A stretch of DNA of 64,000 bases from Streptomyces durocortorensis (GCF_016901035.1 NZ_JAFEUF010000002.1:1-64000); one strand, 5' to 3'; positions 9,324 through 18,683 are shown, numbered from the stretch's first letter. Made by a program: numbers and translations. The notes: generated from the letters alone by a model not told the origin.

Positions 9324-10571
9324 TCAGGCGCCGATGAGCTTGGCGAACTTCTCTTCGTACGCCGTCTCTTCCTCCGTGCTCAGGGAGCGGAAGGAGCGGG
9401 ACTTCGCCGCCATCTCCTTGTCCGGGAGGATCAGCGTGTTGGAGGCCATCGACGCGTCGATCTTGGCGAGTTCCTCGCGTACGCCGTCGACCGGGCAGAC
9501 GTAGTTGATGTACGCGGCGAGCTGGGCGGCGACCGGCGGCTCGTAGTAGTAGTCGATGAGCTTCTCGGCGTTGGTCTTGTGCCGGGCCTGGGCGGGGACC
9601 AGGAGGTTGTCGCTGGAGGTGATGTAACCGGCGGCCGGGATGGCGAACTCGATGTCCGGGTTGTCGGCCTGGAGCTGGATGATGTCCCCGGCCCAGGCGA
9701 CGCAGGCGGCGATGTCGCCCTTGCTCAGGTCGGCGGTGTAGTCGTTGCCGGTGAAGCGGCGGATCTGCTTCTTGTCGACGGCCTTCTGGAGGCGGCCGAT
9801 CGCGCCGTCGAAGTCGGCGTCGGTGAACTTCCCCGGGTCCTTGCCCTGGTCGAGCAGGGTCATGCCGATGGTGTCGCGCATCTCGGAGAGGAAGGAGACG
9901 CGGCCCTTGAGCTTCGGGTCGTCGAGGAGCTGGGTTACGGAGTCGACCTTGCGGCCGCCGGTCGCCTTCACGTTGTACGCGATGACGGTCGGGATACCGG
10001 TCCAGGGATAGGAGTAAGCGCGGCCCGGATCCCAGTCGGGGGTGCGGAACTGGGCGGAGACGTTGGCGAAGGCGTGCGGGAGGTTCGAGGGGTCGAGCTT
10101 CTGGGCCCAGCCGAGCCGGATGATGCGGGCGGCGAGCCAGTCGGTGACGCAGATGAGGTCGCGCCCGGTGTTCTGGCCGGCCGCGAGCTGCGGTTTGATC
10201 TTCCCGAAGAACTCGACGTTGTCGTTGATGTCCTCGGTGTACTTGACCCTGATCCCGGTGCGCTTGGTGAACGCCTCCAGGGTGGGGCGGCTCTTCTCGT
10301 CCTCGCTCACGTCCATGTACTCGGTCCAGTTGGAGAAGTTCAGCACCTTCTCCTTGGCCGAGTGGTCGTCGGCGGCGGCTGCTCCCTCGGCGCGACCGGC
10401 GGGCGGGATGCCGCAGGCGCCGAGGGTGGCTATGCCGCCGATCGCGAGCGCGCCCATGCCGGAGGCGCGCAGCAGGGAGCGGCGGGTGAGGGCGCCCCTG
10501 CCGCTGGTCAGGGACCGCCTCATGGCCGCCAGTTGGACCGGCGTGAGGCGCTCGGGCTCGTAACTCTCCAT
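9324..10571 (-). CDS. potD: polyamine-binding lipoprotein PotD
   Basis: Extracellular solute-binding protein of 415 aa, first gene of the pot operon. The N-terminus has a twin-arginine-like motif (TRRSLLRASG) and a lipobox ending TLGAC, so it is probably exported folded and anchored as a lipoprotein. The mature part shows the PotD/PotF fold, with NFSNWTEYMD and QLAAGQNTGRDLICVTDWLAAR. It should bind putrescine, spermidine or a related polyamine at the outer surface. A second, diverged PotD-like protein is encoded at 20557-21720 without its own transporter. Confidence 0.9.
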   Translation of the reverse strand: MESYEPERLTPVQLAAMRRSLTSGRGALTRRSLLRASGMGALAIGGIATLGACGIPPAGRAEGAAAADDHSAKEKVLNFSNWTEYMDVSEDEKSRPTLEAFTKRTGIRVKYTEDINDNVEFFGKIKPQLAAGQNTGRDLICVTDWLAARIIRLGWAQKLDPSNLPHAFANVSAQFRTPDWDPGRAYSYPWTGIPTVIAYNVKATGGRKVDSVTQLLDDPKLKGRVSFLSEMRDTIGMTLLDQGKDPGKFTDADFDGAIGRLQKAVDKKQIRRFTGNDYTADLSKGDIAACVAWAGDIIQLQADNPDIEFAIPAAGYITSSDNLLVPAQARHKTNAEKLIDYYYEPPVAAQLAAYINYVCPVDGVREELAKIDASMASNTLILPDKEMAAKSRSFRSLSTEEETAYEEKFAKLIGA

Positions 10572-10644
10572 ACGCTGTATGCCCTTTCGGGTGGGAGGCC
10601 GCGGGGGCCCGCGGTCGTGGTCGGGCCCCGGGATGCGGCAGCTG

Positions 10645-12159
10645 CTATCGGTCCCCGAAGATCGTGCGGTGCCAGTCCTTGCGGGCGACCGCGGTGTTGT
10701 CGTACATGACGTGCTTGACCTGCGTGTACTCCTCGAAGGAGTACGCCGACATGTCCTTGCCGAAGCCGCTGGCCTTGTATCCGCCGTGCGGCATCTCGGA
10801 GAGGATCGGGATGTGGTCGTTCACCCACACGCAGCCCGCCTGGATCTCGCGGGTGGCGCGGTTCGCGCGGTACAGGTCGCGGGTCCAGGCGGAGGCGGCC
10901 AGTCCGTACGGGGTGTCGTTGGCGAGCGCGATGCCCTCGTCGTCGGTGTCGAAGGGGAGGACGACCAGGACCGGGCCGAAGATCTCCGACTGGACGACCT
11001 CGCTGTCCTGGGCGGCGTCCGCGATGAGGGTCGGCCGGTAGTACGCGCCGTCCGCCAGCTCCCCGCCGGGGGCCTCGCCGCCGGTGACGACCCGGGCGTA
11101 GCCGCGGGCGCGTTCGACGAAGGCGGCGACGCGGTCGCGCTGGGCGTGGCTGATGAGGGGGCCGAGGTCGGTGGACGCGTCGAAGGGGTCGCCGAGCCGG
11201 ACGGTCTCCATGAGCGCGGCGACGTCCCGGACGAAGGCGTCGTAGAGGGGGCGCTGGACGTAGGCACGGGTGGCGGCGGTGCAGTCCTGGCCGGTGTTGA
11301 TGAGCGATCCGGCGACCGCGCCGTGCACGGCGGCCTCCAGGTCGGCGTCGTCGAAGACCACGAAGGGGGCCTTGCCGCCGAGCTCCAGGTGGAGGCGCTT
11401 GACGGTGGCGGTGGCGATCTCCGCGACCCGCTTGCCCACGGCGGTGGAGCCGGTGAAGGAGGTCATCACGACGTCCGGGTGGCCGACGAGGTGTTCGCCG
11501 GCGTCCTTGCCCGCGCCGGTGACGATGTTGATGACGCCGTCCGGGATACCCGCCTCGGTGGCCGCCTGGGCGAACATCAGCGAGGTGAGCGGGGTCAGCT
11601 CGGCGGGCTTGAGGACGATGGTGTTGCCCGCAGCGACGGCCGGGAGGACCTTCCAGGCGGCCATCTGGAGCGGGTAGTTCCAGGGGGCGATGGAGCCGAC
11701 GACGCCGATCGCCTCGCGCCGTACGTACGAGGTGTGGTCGCCGTCGTACTCGGCGGCGGCCTTGCCCTCCAGGTGGCGGGCCGCGCCCGCGAAGAAGGCG
11801 GCGTTGTCGACGGTGCCGGGCACGTCGAACTCGGTGGAGAGCTTGATCGGCTTGCCGCACTGGAGGGACTCGGCGTAGGCGAAGTCGTCGGCCTGCTCGG
11901 CGAGGACGGCGGCGAACCGGTGCATCGCTTCGGAGCGTTCGCCGGGGGTGGCGCCTGACCAGCCGGGGAAGGCCGCGCGGGCGGCGGCGACCGCCGCGTC
12001 CACGTCCTCGGTGCCCGCCAGCTCGTAGCGGAGCACGCTCTCGCCGGTCGCGGGGTTCACGATGTCGTGGTGGCGGCCGGACGTGCCGGGGAGCAGCTTG
12101 CCGCCGATGTACTGCGCACCTTCCGCGAAGCGGTCCTGAACCTGGAAGCCGTTGCTCAT
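10645..12159 (-). CDS. gamma-aminobutyraldehyde dehydrogenase
   Basis: NAD(P)-dependent aldehyde dehydrogenase of 504 aa. Visible features are the cofactor segment GSIAPWNYPLQMAAWK, the general-base glutamate in HLELGGKAPFVVF, and the nucleophilic cysteine in NTGQDCTAATR. The ATG at 12159 has GGAGGAG upstream, so the open frame beyond it is not used. It lies 73 bp upstream of potD in the same orientation and probably oxidises 4-aminobutanal (or its gamma-glutamyl form) from putrescine breakdown. Substrate is inferred from context; it could be a betaine-aldehyde-type enzyme. Confidence 0.82.
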   Translation of the reverse strand: MSNGFQVQDRFAEGAQYIGGKLLPGTSGRHHDIVNPATGESVLRYELAGTEDVDAAVAAARAAFPGWSGATPGERSEAMHRFAAVLAEQADDFAYAESLQCGKPIKLSTEFDVPGTVDNAAFFAGAARHLEGKAAAEYDGDHTSYVRREAIGVVGSIAPWNYPLQMAAWKVLPAVAAGNTIVLKPAELTPLTSLMFAQAATEAGIPDGVINIVTGAGKDAGEHLVGHPDVVMTSFTGSTAVGKRVAEIATATVKRLHLELGGKAPFVVFDDADLEAAVHGAVAGSLINTGQDCTAATRAYVQRPLYDAFVRDVAALMETVRLGDPFDASTDLGPLISHAQRDRVAAFVERARGYARVVTGGEAPGGELADGAYYRPTLIADAAQDSEVVQSEIFGPVLVVLPFDTDDEGIALANDTPYGLAASAWTRDLYRANRATREIQAGCVWVNDHIPILSEMPHGGYKASGFGKDMSAYSFEEYTQVKHVMYDNTAVARKDWHRTIFGDR

Positions 12160-12366
12160 GACGCTCTCCTCCGCCGCTGTACCCGCTGGGCGGGGTCGGC
12201 GTAGCTTCTTCGTGAATTGAGTGCCGATCCTGACAGAGGGGTTCAAGCCCAACAAGTGATTCCGTTGTTGCCTTTTGGTTACGCGACGGAATCTGTCGAC
12301 CATGTGTCGTGTCGGTGCGGAAATCCCCGTACGGAGTGTCAGTGGCGGATGCCACACTCACATGCC

Positions 12367-13086
12367 ATGGGACCGATCGATGAACTTCTGGCGGCCGTGG
12401 CGCGGGGCAAGCGGGTGAAGTATCTGCCGTTCTGGGGGCACCGCCCGCGGCCCGACGGACGGACCGGTGCGAGGGCCTCCCTTGTGGACCGGGCCGGATC
12501 AGGGAGCGGGGTCCGGTGCGTGCAGCTGCAAGGCGGAGAAGGGAGTCAACGCGGAGCGTTGGTGACCGACGACAACGCCGCAGATGTGCGTGCCGGGGCC
12601 CGCGAGCCCGGCCCGGTCCACAAGGGAGGCCCTCACTGTCTGAGCCAGTGGTGGCCGTCGCCGTTCACGGTGGACGGGGTGACATATGCGAGCGCCGAGC
12701 ACTGGATGATGGCGGGCAAGGCGCGGCTCTTCGGCGATCCGGAGGCCGAGGCGGCGGCGGTGACGGCGAAGAGCCCGGCGGCGGCGAAGAAGGCGGGGCG
12801 CCTGGTGCGCGGCTTCGACGAGGACGTGTGGATACGGGAGCGGTTCGCCCTGGTGGTGGCGGGCAGCGTGCACAAGTTCGGGCAGGACCCGGAGCTGGGC
12901 GGCTATCTCCTGGGCACCGGGGAGCGGGTGCTGGTGGAGGCGTCCCCGCTGGACCGGATCTGGGGCATCGGGCTCGCGGCGGACGACGAGCGGGTGGAGC
13001 GGCCGCAGGAGTGGCGGGGGCTGAATCTGCTGGGCTTCGCGCTGATGGAGGCCCGGGAGAGGTTGCGGGCGGACGCGACGGGCTGA
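12367..13086 (+). CDS. NADAR-family protein with internal palindromic insertion
   Basis: NADAR (YbiA-like) domain protein of about 239 aa; proteins of this superfamily cleave N-glycosidic bonds in riboflavin intermediates or remove ADP-ribose. The start VKYLPFWGHRPRPDG, the central LSQWWPSPFTVDGVTYASAEHWMMAGKA and the end IWGIGLAADD are the family's conserved blocks. Between the first two lies an extra segment of about 55 residues (36-90) that the family normally lacks. It is encoded exactly by the 164-bp element at 12471-12634 and keeps the frame open. An alternative ATG is at 12349; neither has a clear ribosome site. Activity after insertion is uncertain. Confidence 0.75.
   Translation: MGPIDELLAAVARGKRVKYLPFWGHRPRPDGRTGARASLVDRAGSGSGVRCVQLQGGEGSQRGALVTDDNAADVRAGAREPGPVHKGGPHCLSQWWPSPFTVDGVTYASAEHWMMAGKARLFGDPEAEAAAVTAKSPAAAKKAGRLVRGFDEDVWIRERFALVVAGSVHKFGQDPELGGYLLGTGERVLVEASPLDRIWGIGLAADDERVERPQEWRGLNLLGFALMEARERLRADATG
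12471..12634. mobile_element. MITE-like element with 27-bp terminal inverted repeats
   Basis: A 164-bp segment bounded by perfect 27-bp inverted repeats (12471-12497 and 12608-12634; arms begin GAGGGCCTCCCTTGTGGACC). It is too short to encode a transposase. It interrupts the NADAR gene in frame, and because the ends are palindromic both strands read RASLVDRAG. No clear target-site duplication is visible, so exact ends are approximate. The structure fits a miniature inverted-repeat element moved by a transposase encoded elsewhere. Confidence 0.75.
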
Positions 13087-13110
13087 GGCGTCTTCGTACA
13101 GACTCTGCTG

Positions 13111-13155
13111 CGACGACCGGCCGGGCGGGATCGCTCCCTGCCCGGCCGGTCGTCG
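13111..13155. terminator. bidirectional hairpin terminator
   Basis: Perfect 16-bp inverted repeat (arm CGACGACCGGCCGGGC at 13111-13126, partner at 13140-13155) with a 13-nt loop. It sits between the convergent NADAR and DUF4190 genes and is likely a shared terminator. There is no T-tract, as is common in Streptomyces. Confidence 0.8.
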
Positions 13156-13176
13156 TGGCGTTCGCTGCGAGGTCCG

Positions 13177-13887
13177 CTAGCGGTGGTCCTCGATGACCAG
13201 CGAGGTGGCGAACGGGTCGTCGTAGGAGTCGTCGTAGTCGCGGTCCGTGCCCGAGGAGGCGAAGAAGATGAGCGCGCCCAGGATCGCGGCGCCGACGACG
13301 ATGCCGACGGAGCCGAGGATGACCCCGGCGAGCGCCATGCCCCGGTTGGTGGCCTCGCCGCGCTTGGCCCGGCCGAGGCCGATGATGCCGAAGATCAGCG
13401 CGAGGATGCCGAGGACGATGTTGACGCCGTACATACAGAAGCCGACCACCGAGATGATGCCGATCACCATCGCGGCGGTGCCCAGGCCGTTGTTGGGCGC
13501 CGGGCCCCAGGCGGCCGGACCGGCGCCGTAGGCGCCGTAGCCCGGGTAGCCGCCGTACGGCTGCGCGGGCGGGGCCGGGTAGCCGTAGTGCGCGGCCGGC
13601 GGCGGGCCGGCGTGGCCGGGGCCGTTCGGGCCGATCGGCGGCGGCGGTACGTCCGAGGGCGCGGGCCCGAAGCCGCCGTGCTGGGGTATCGGCCCGGTGC
13701 CGTCCCCCGGTCCGGCGCTCGGCATCGACGTCACGGTCGGCTGGTCGTGGACCGCGGGCGGCGTGTGCGCGGCGGGCGGCGGCGTATGCCCGCCCTGCTT
13801 GCCCAGATCCACCCTGGTGCTGTCCGGCGGTGCCCACGGATCGCGCGGCGCGGCCCCGCCCCCGGGCTGCTCTGTGTTGTCTGACAT
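13177..13887 (-). CDS. DUF4190 membrane protein with Pro/Gly-rich N-terminus
   Basis: A 236-residue protein. The first 125 residues are Pro/Gly/Tyr-rich and probably disordered in the cytoplasm (PPAPPAQPYGGYPGYGAYG). Two hydrophobic helices follow, with the DUF4190 signature between them: VLGILALIFGIIGLGRAKRGEATNRGMALAG. A short acidic tail contains DRDYDDSYDDPF. The ATG has GGGAGG just upstream. Such proteins are abundant in Streptomyces and have no established function. Confidence 0.8.
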   Translation of the reverse strand: MSDNTEQPGGGAAPRDPWAPPDSTRVDLGKQGGHTPPPAAHTPPAVHDQPTVTSMPSAGPGDGTGPIPQHGGFGPAPSDVPPPPIGPNGPGHAGPPPAAHYGYPAPPAQPYGGYPGYGAYGAGPAAWGPAPNNGLGTAAMVIGIISVVGFCMYGVNIVLGILALIFGIIGLGRAKRGEATNRGMALAGVILGSVGIVVGAAILGALIFFASSGTDRDYDDSYDDPFATSLVIEDHR

Positions 13888-14008
13888 GGGCCTCCCCCAT
13901 CGTGGTCCCGTCATGCTACGGCCAGACCTGACGGCCCCGGACGCCGCCTGCGATGATCGGTGCGGCCGGTACGCCCGGCCGACGTCACGCCGAACCGGGA
14001 GAATTCCG

Positions 14009-15043
14009 ATGACCGATCCGCATCCCTTCATCGCCGGGCTGCCCAAGGCCGAGCTCCACGTCCACCACGTCGGGTCGGCCTCGCCCCGGATCGTCGCCGA
14101 GCTGGCCGCCCGCCACCCGGACTCCAAGGTCCCCACGGACCCGGAGGCACTGGCCGACTACTTCACCTTCACCGACTTCGCGCACTTCATCGAGGTCTAC
14201 CTCTCGGTGGTGGACCTGGTCCGCACCCCCGAGGACGTCCGGCTGCTCACCTTCGAGGTGGCTCGGGACATGGCCCGGCAGAACATCCGGTACGCGGAGC
14301 TGACCGTGACCCCGTACAGCTCGACCCGCCGGGGGATCCCCGAGGTCGGGTTCATGGAGGCCATAGAGGACGCGCGCAAGGCCGCCGAGGCCGAGCTGGG
14401 CGTGGTCCTGCGCTGGTGCTTCGACATCCCGGGCGAGGCCGGGCTCGCGTCGGCGGAGGAGACCGTCCGGCTCGCGGTGGAGCACCGGCCCGACGGGCTC
14501 GTCTCCTTCGGCCTCGGCGGACCGGAGATCGGGGTGGACCGCCCGCAGTTCAAGCCCTATTTCGACCGGGCCATCGCCGAGGGGCTGCACTCGGTGCCGC
14601 ACGCCGGGGAGACCACCGGACCGCAGACGATCTGGGACGCGCTGACCGCGCTGCGCGCCGAGCGCATCGGCCACGGCACCAGCTCCGTGCAGGACCCGAA
14701 GCTGCTGGAGCACCTGGCCGAGCACCGGATCGCTCTGGAGGTCTGCCCGACCTCGAACATCGCCACCCGCGCGGTCACCGACATCGAGCTCCACCCGATC
14801 CGGGAGATGGTGCAGGCCGGGGTGCTGGTGACCGTCAACAGCGACGACCCGCCGATGTTCGGAACCGACCTCAACAACGAGTACGCGGTGGCCGCCCGGC
14901 TGCTGGAGCTGGACGAGCGCGGTATCGCGGACCTCGCGAAGAACGCCGTGGAGGCCTCGTTCCTCGACCCGGCGGGCAAGCGCAAGCTGGCCGAGGAGAT
15001 CGACACGTACACGACGAACTGGCTCCGGACCCCCGGCCGCTGA
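14009..15043 (+). CDS. add: adenosine deaminase
   Basis: Metal-dependent purine deaminase of 344 aa. It contains the zinc-binding HVH at residues 16-18, the VPHAGE catalytic segment, RIGHGTSSVQD, the CPTSN substrate loop and the NSDDPPMFGTDL metal and proton-relay motif. It should convert adenosine (possibly adenine-type substrates) to inosine and ammonia in the cytosol for purine salvage. The ATG at 14009 has GGGAGAA upstream; the open frame before it is antisense to DUF4190. The phosphodiesterase gene follows 22 bp later. Confidence 0.9.
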   Translation: MTDPHPFIAGLPKAELHVHHVGSASPRIVAELAARHPDSKVPTDPEALADYFTFTDFAHFIEVYLSVVDLVRTPEDVRLLTFEVARDMARQNIRYAELTVTPYSSTRRGIPEVGFMEAIEDARKAAEAELGVVLRWCFDIPGEAGLASAEETVRLAVEHRPDGLVSFGLGGPEIGVDRPQFKPYFDRAIAEGLHSVPHAGETTGPQTIWDALTALRAERIGHGTSSVQDPKLLEHLAEHRIALEVCPTSNIATRAVTDIELHPIREMVQAGVLVTVNSDDPPMFGTDLNNEYAVAARLLELDERGIADLAKNAVEASFLDPAGKRKLAEEIDTYTTNWLRTPGR

Positions 15044-15065
15044 CCCGGTCGTCGACAATGGCCCC

Positions 15066-15779
15066 ATGGCCAACACCGTCACCCGTGTCACCGCCGTAGC
15101 GCACCGCGGCGATCCGTACCTCGCCCGCGAGAACACGCTGCCCTCGATCCGCTCCGCCCTCGAACGGGGGGCGGACGCGGTCGAGATCGACGTACGGGTG
15201 ACCCGCGACGGGGTGCCGGTCCTGCTGCACGACGCGACGCTGGAGCGGCTGTGGGGCCATGACCGGCGCGTGGACCGGATCGACCACGCGGAGCTGAAGG
15301 AGCTGACCGGCGGCGGGGTGCCCACGCTCCGCGAGGCCCTGCTCGCCGCCGGGGCGCACCGGGTGATGGTGGACCTGCCGGGCTCCACGGACGCGTCGGT
15401 GAAGAAGATCGTCGGCACGGTCCGCGAGTGCGGGGCGGGCGAGCGGGCGTACTACTGCGCGAGCGCGGACGCGATGCTGCGGGTGCGCGCCGCCGACCCG
15501 TCCGCCGAGATCGCCCTGACCTGGACCTCGCTGGCCCCGCCGCGCCCGGAGCTGCTGGCGGCGGTGAAGCCGCGCTGGCTGAACTACCGCTTCGGCCTGG
15601 TCAGCCGGGAGCTGGCGGACCGGGCGCACCGGGACGGACTGCTCGTCTCCGCGTGGACGGCCGACACGAAGCGCACGATGCGCAAGCTGATCGACCGCGG
15701 CGTCGACTCGATCACCACCAACCGGATCGACACCCTGCACCGACTGCTGACCAATTCCCCTGCTCGCGGCGACTCTTGA
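15066..15779 (+). CDS. glycerophosphodiester phosphodiesterase-family protein
   Basis: A 237-residue cytoplasmic protein of the GDPD family (TIM barrel). Motifs are AHRGDPYLARENTLPS (catalytic His, Glu), VEIDVRVTRDGVPVLLHD (metal ligands and second catalytic His), and VDSITTNRID near the C-terminus. No signal peptide, so it probably acts on intracellular glycerophosphodiesters, releasing glycerol-3-phosphate. It lies 22 bp after add and may be co-transcribed. Confidence 0.87.
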   Translation: MANTVTRVTAVAHRGDPYLARENTLPSIRSALERGADAVEIDVRVTRDGVPVLLHDATLERLWGHDRRVDRIDHAELKELTGGGVPTLREALLAAGAHRVMVDLPGSTDASVKKIVGTVRECGAGERAYYCASADAMLRVRAADPSAEIALTWTSLAPPRPELLAAVKPRWLNYRFGLVSRELADRAHRDGLLVSAWTADTKRTMRKLIDRGVDSITTNRIDTLHRLLTNSPARGDS

Positions 15780-15869
15780 TCGATCCGGCATGATGGAGGG
15801 CCCCGCACCGCCCGCCGCCGTACGCCTCACGCGGCACGCGGGCCCCTCCGACATCGAGGAGCAGCCGTC

Positions 15870-16667
15870 ATGGACCCCCGCCCGCAGCCGGACCCCGCCC
15901 GGATACGTTCCGATGTCGCGCACAACGCCCGTGTGTGGAACTACTGGCTGGGCGGCAAGGACAACTACCCGGTGGACCGGGCGGTGGGCGACCAGGTCAC
16001 CGGGATGTACCCGAGCATCGGTGAAGTGGCGCGCGCGGACCGGGCGTTCCTCGGCCGGGTGGTGCGCCATCTGGCGGGCGACGCGGGCGTCGACCAGTTC
16101 CTGGACATCGGCACCGGGCTGCCGACCGGGAACAACACCCATGAGATCGCCCAGCACACCGCGCCGCACGCCCGCATCGTGTACGTCGACAACGACCCGA
16201 TCGTGCTGGCCCACGCCCGTGCCCTGCTGACCAGTTCGCTGGAGGGCGCGACCGAGTACATCGACGCGGACGCGCACCGTCCGGAGCAGATCCTGCGGGC
16301 CGCCCAGCCCACCCTGGACCTGGGGCGTCCGGTCGCGGTGATGATGCTCGGCATCCTGAACTTCGTGCTGGACACGGACGAGGCCCGGTCCATCGTCCGT
16401 ACGCTGATGGCGGCGGTGCCCCCGGGCAGCCACCTGGTGCTGACCCACCCGACGCTGGAGCTGGGCGGCGAGGGCAACGAGGCGGCGATGCGCTTCTGGA
16501 ACGAGAACGCCACCCCGCCGATCACCGCCCGCAGCCGCGAGGAGTTCGCCTCGTTCCTGGACGGGCTGGAGATCCTGGATCCGGGGATCGTGTCCTGCTC
16601 CCGCTGGCGGACGAACCCGCGGGAGCCGGAGGTCGCGCAGTTCGGTGCGGTGGCCCGGAAGGCCTGA
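15870..16667 (+). CDS. SAM-dependent methyltransferase (DUF574 type)
   Basis: A 265-residue protein of the actinobacterial DUF574/PF04672 family. The early segment ARVWNYWLGGKDNYPVDR is diagnostic. The SAM-binding motif is QFLDIGTGLPTGNNTHE, and the acidic residue binding the ribose is in IVYVDNDPIVLAHAR. The substrate is unknown for the family. Its stop overlaps the histidine-kinase start (TGATG), so the three genes to 18606 form one operon. Confidence 0.85.
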   Translation: MDPRPQPDPARIRSDVAHNARVWNYWLGGKDNYPVDRAVGDQVTGMYPSIGEVARADRAFLGRVVRHLAGDAGVDQFLDIGTGLPTGNNTHEIAQHTAPHARIVYVDNDPIVLAHARALLTSSLEGATEYIDADAHRPEQILRAAQPTLDLGRPVAVMMLGILNFVLDTDEARSIVRTLMAAVPPGSHLVLTHPTLELGGEGNEAAMRFWNENATPPITARSREEFASFLDGLEILDPGIVSCSRWRTNPREPEVAQFGAVARKA

Positions 16668-17881
16668 TGCGCCCGGCGTCGCCCGGCAGGCGGCAGTTCG
16701 ACGGCAGGCTTTGGGGCCTGCCGGCTCGGCTGCGTGGGCCGCGGGCCGTCGATCTGTGGATCACCCTCGCGGTGCAGGCGGCGGTGACCATGCCGTTCGT
16801 CGTGCCGCGCGCACCGGACCTGCCGGAGGCGACCTGGGGCGCGTACGGTCTGACGACCCTGACGGTGCTCCCGCTGGTCGCGCGGCGGCACGCGCCGGTC
16901 ACCGTGCTGCTGGCGGTGCTCGTGGCCGGCGCCCTGTACACGCTGGCCGTCGACGGTCCGGGCCAGCCGTTGCCGTACGCCGGTCTGGTGACGTTCTACA
17001 CGGTCGCCGAGCTGTCCCCGCCCCGCAGACGGCTGGCGGTCGCGGTGCTGGTCGGTGCGGCCGTGTTCCCCTCGGTGGCCCTGAACACGGGTGAGGCCCG
17101 GGAGCTGCTGTTCTCGCTCTTCGTGTTCGGCGCCGCGTACGCCTTCGGGCGGCTCAGCCACACCCGTAAGGCCTATGTGGCGGCGGTGGAGGGCCGGGCC
17201 CGGCAGGCGGAGCTGGGCCGGCGGATCGAGGCGGAGCGGGCCGCGGCACGCGAACGGGCCCGGATCGCCCGGGAGATGCACGACATCCTCTCGCACGCGG
17301 TGAGCCTGATGATCGTGCAGGCGGAGGCCGGTCCGGTGGCGGTCCGCGCCGCCCCCGAACGGGCGGAGGCCGCGTTCGACGCGATCTCCGAGACGGGCCG
17401 GGACGCGATGGTGCAGCTGCGCCGGATGCTCGGGGTGCTGCGCGAGGACGGCCCCGGACGGGCGCCCGCTCCCCGTTCGCCGCAGCCGGGGCCCGCGGAG
17501 CTGCCGGCCCTGCTGGCGCGGGTGCGCACCGGTGGCCCGGAGGTCGCCTTCACGACGACCGGGAGGGTCCGCCCGTTGCCGCAGGACACCGGGGCGACCG
17601 TGTACCGGATCGTGCAGGAGGCTCTGACGAACGTCGTCAAGCATGCGCGGGCCGACCGCGTGGACGTGGAAATGGAATACGGGGAGAGGGAGTTGACGGT
17701 CACGGTGCGGGACGACGGGCAGGGGCCCGGGACCACCCAGGGGCTCGGGCTGATCGGGGTCCAGGAGCGGGCCGCCGCGCACGGCGGCACTGGCCGGGCC
17801 GGGGGCGGCCCCGGCGGCCGCGGCTTCGAGCTGGTCGTCGGGCTGCCGCTCGCGCCCGGGGCGGAAGGGGTGCGGGCATGA
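16667..17881 (+). CDS. two-component sensor histidine kinase (NarL/DesK type)
   Basis: A 404-residue kinase. An N-terminal membrane domain of about five to six helices (30-150) is followed by a dimerisation domain with the phospho-accepting histidine in REMHDILSHAVS (about H205), an HATPase domain with QEALTNVVKHA, and the G-box GLGLIGVQERAAAHGG. The short HisKA_3-type H-box places it in the family that partners LuxR-type regulators, matching the next gene. Its 3' end overlaps the regulator start by four bases. Signal unknown. Confidence 0.9.
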   Translation: MRPASPGRRQFDGRLWGLPARLRGPRAVDLWITLAVQAAVTMPFVVPRAPDLPEATWGAYGLTTLTVLPLVARRHAPVTVLLAVLVAGALYTLAVDGPGQPLPYAGLVTFYTVAELSPPRRRLAVAVLVGAAVFPSVALNTGEARELLFSLFVFGAAYAFGRLSHTRKAYVAAVEGRARQAELGRRIEAERAAARERARIAREMHDILSHAVSLMIVQAEAGPVAVRAAPERAEAAFDAISETGRDAMVQLRRMLGVLREDGPGRAPAPRSPQPGPAELPALLARVRTGGPEVAFTTTGRVRPLPQDTGATVYRIVQEALTNVVKHARADRVDVEMEYGERELTVTVRDDGQGPGTTQGLGLIGVQERAAAHGGTGRAGGGPGGRGFELVVGLPLAPGAEGVRA

Positions 17882-18606
17882 CGATCCGGGTGGTGGTCGC
17901 CGACGACCAGGAGCTGGTGCGCAGCGGCTTCGCGATGATCCTGGACGCCCAGCCCGGCATCGAAGTGGTGGCGGAGGCCGGGGACGGGGCGCAGGCCGTG
18001 GCGGCGGTGGCCCGGCTCGGGGCGGACATCGCGCTGCTGGACATCCGGATGCCGGTGCTGGACGGCATCGCGGCATGCCGGGAGATCGCCGTCGCGGGGT
18101 CCTGCCGGACGGTCATGCTGACCACGTTCGACGCGGACGAGTACGTGTACGAGGCGCTGCACGCGGGTGCGAGCGGCTTTCTGCTCAAGGACGTGCGGCG
18201 GGACGACCTGGTGCACGCGGTGAGGGTGGTGGCCGCCGGGGAGTCGCTGGTCGCCCCCTCGGTGGCCCGGCGGCTGATCGCCGAGTACACCTCGCGCCCG
18301 CCGGGCCGGCCGGCGCCCCCGGCCGACCGGCTGGAGGTCCTGACCGCCCGGGAGCGGGAGACCCTGCTGCATCTGGCGCGGGGCCGGTCCAACGCGGAGA
18401 TCGCTGCGGCCCTCGTGGTGAGCGAGCACACGGTGAAGACCCATGTGGGCAACGTGCTGTCCAAGCTGGGTCTGCGCGACCGCATCCAGGCCGTCATCTG
18501 CGCCTACGAGACCGGGTTGGTGGGGGGCTCGGACGGGGGAGACGGCCGTGCGCCCTCCCCCGCACGCGGGAGCCACACCTCCGCCGAGGACCGCCAGGGC
18601 GGGTGA
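17878..18606 (+). CDS. LuxR/NarL-family response regulator
   Basis: A 242-residue DNA-binding regulator. The receiver domain has D9/D10, the phosphorylation site D55 in ALLDIRMPVLDG, and the conserved lysine in SGFLLKDVR. The C-terminal LuxR helix-turn-helix is LTAREREtLLHLARG through VVSEHTVKTHVGNVLSKLGLRDR. A 35-residue Gly/Pro-rich tail follows. Coupled with the upstream kinase. The target could include the following serine hydrolase gene, 77 bp downstream, but that is only proximity. Confidence 0.9.
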   Translation: MTIRVVVADDQELVRSGFAMILDAQPGIEVVAEAGDGAQAVAAVARLGADIALLDIRMPVLDGIAACREIAVAGSCRTVMLTTFDADEYVYEALHAGASGFLLKDVRRDDLVHAVRVVAAGESLVAPSVARRLIAEYTSRPPGRPAPPADRLEVLTARERETLLHLARGRSNAEIAAALVVSEHTVKTHVGNVLSKLGLRDRIQAVICAYETGLVGGSDGGDGRAPSPARGSHTSAEDRQGG

Positions 18607-18683
18607 TCCGCAGGAGCGCCCGGGCCAACAGGATGAAGTCACGCAGCAGTTGACGACTTCTCTCTCTCCCTCGGAGGCATCCG

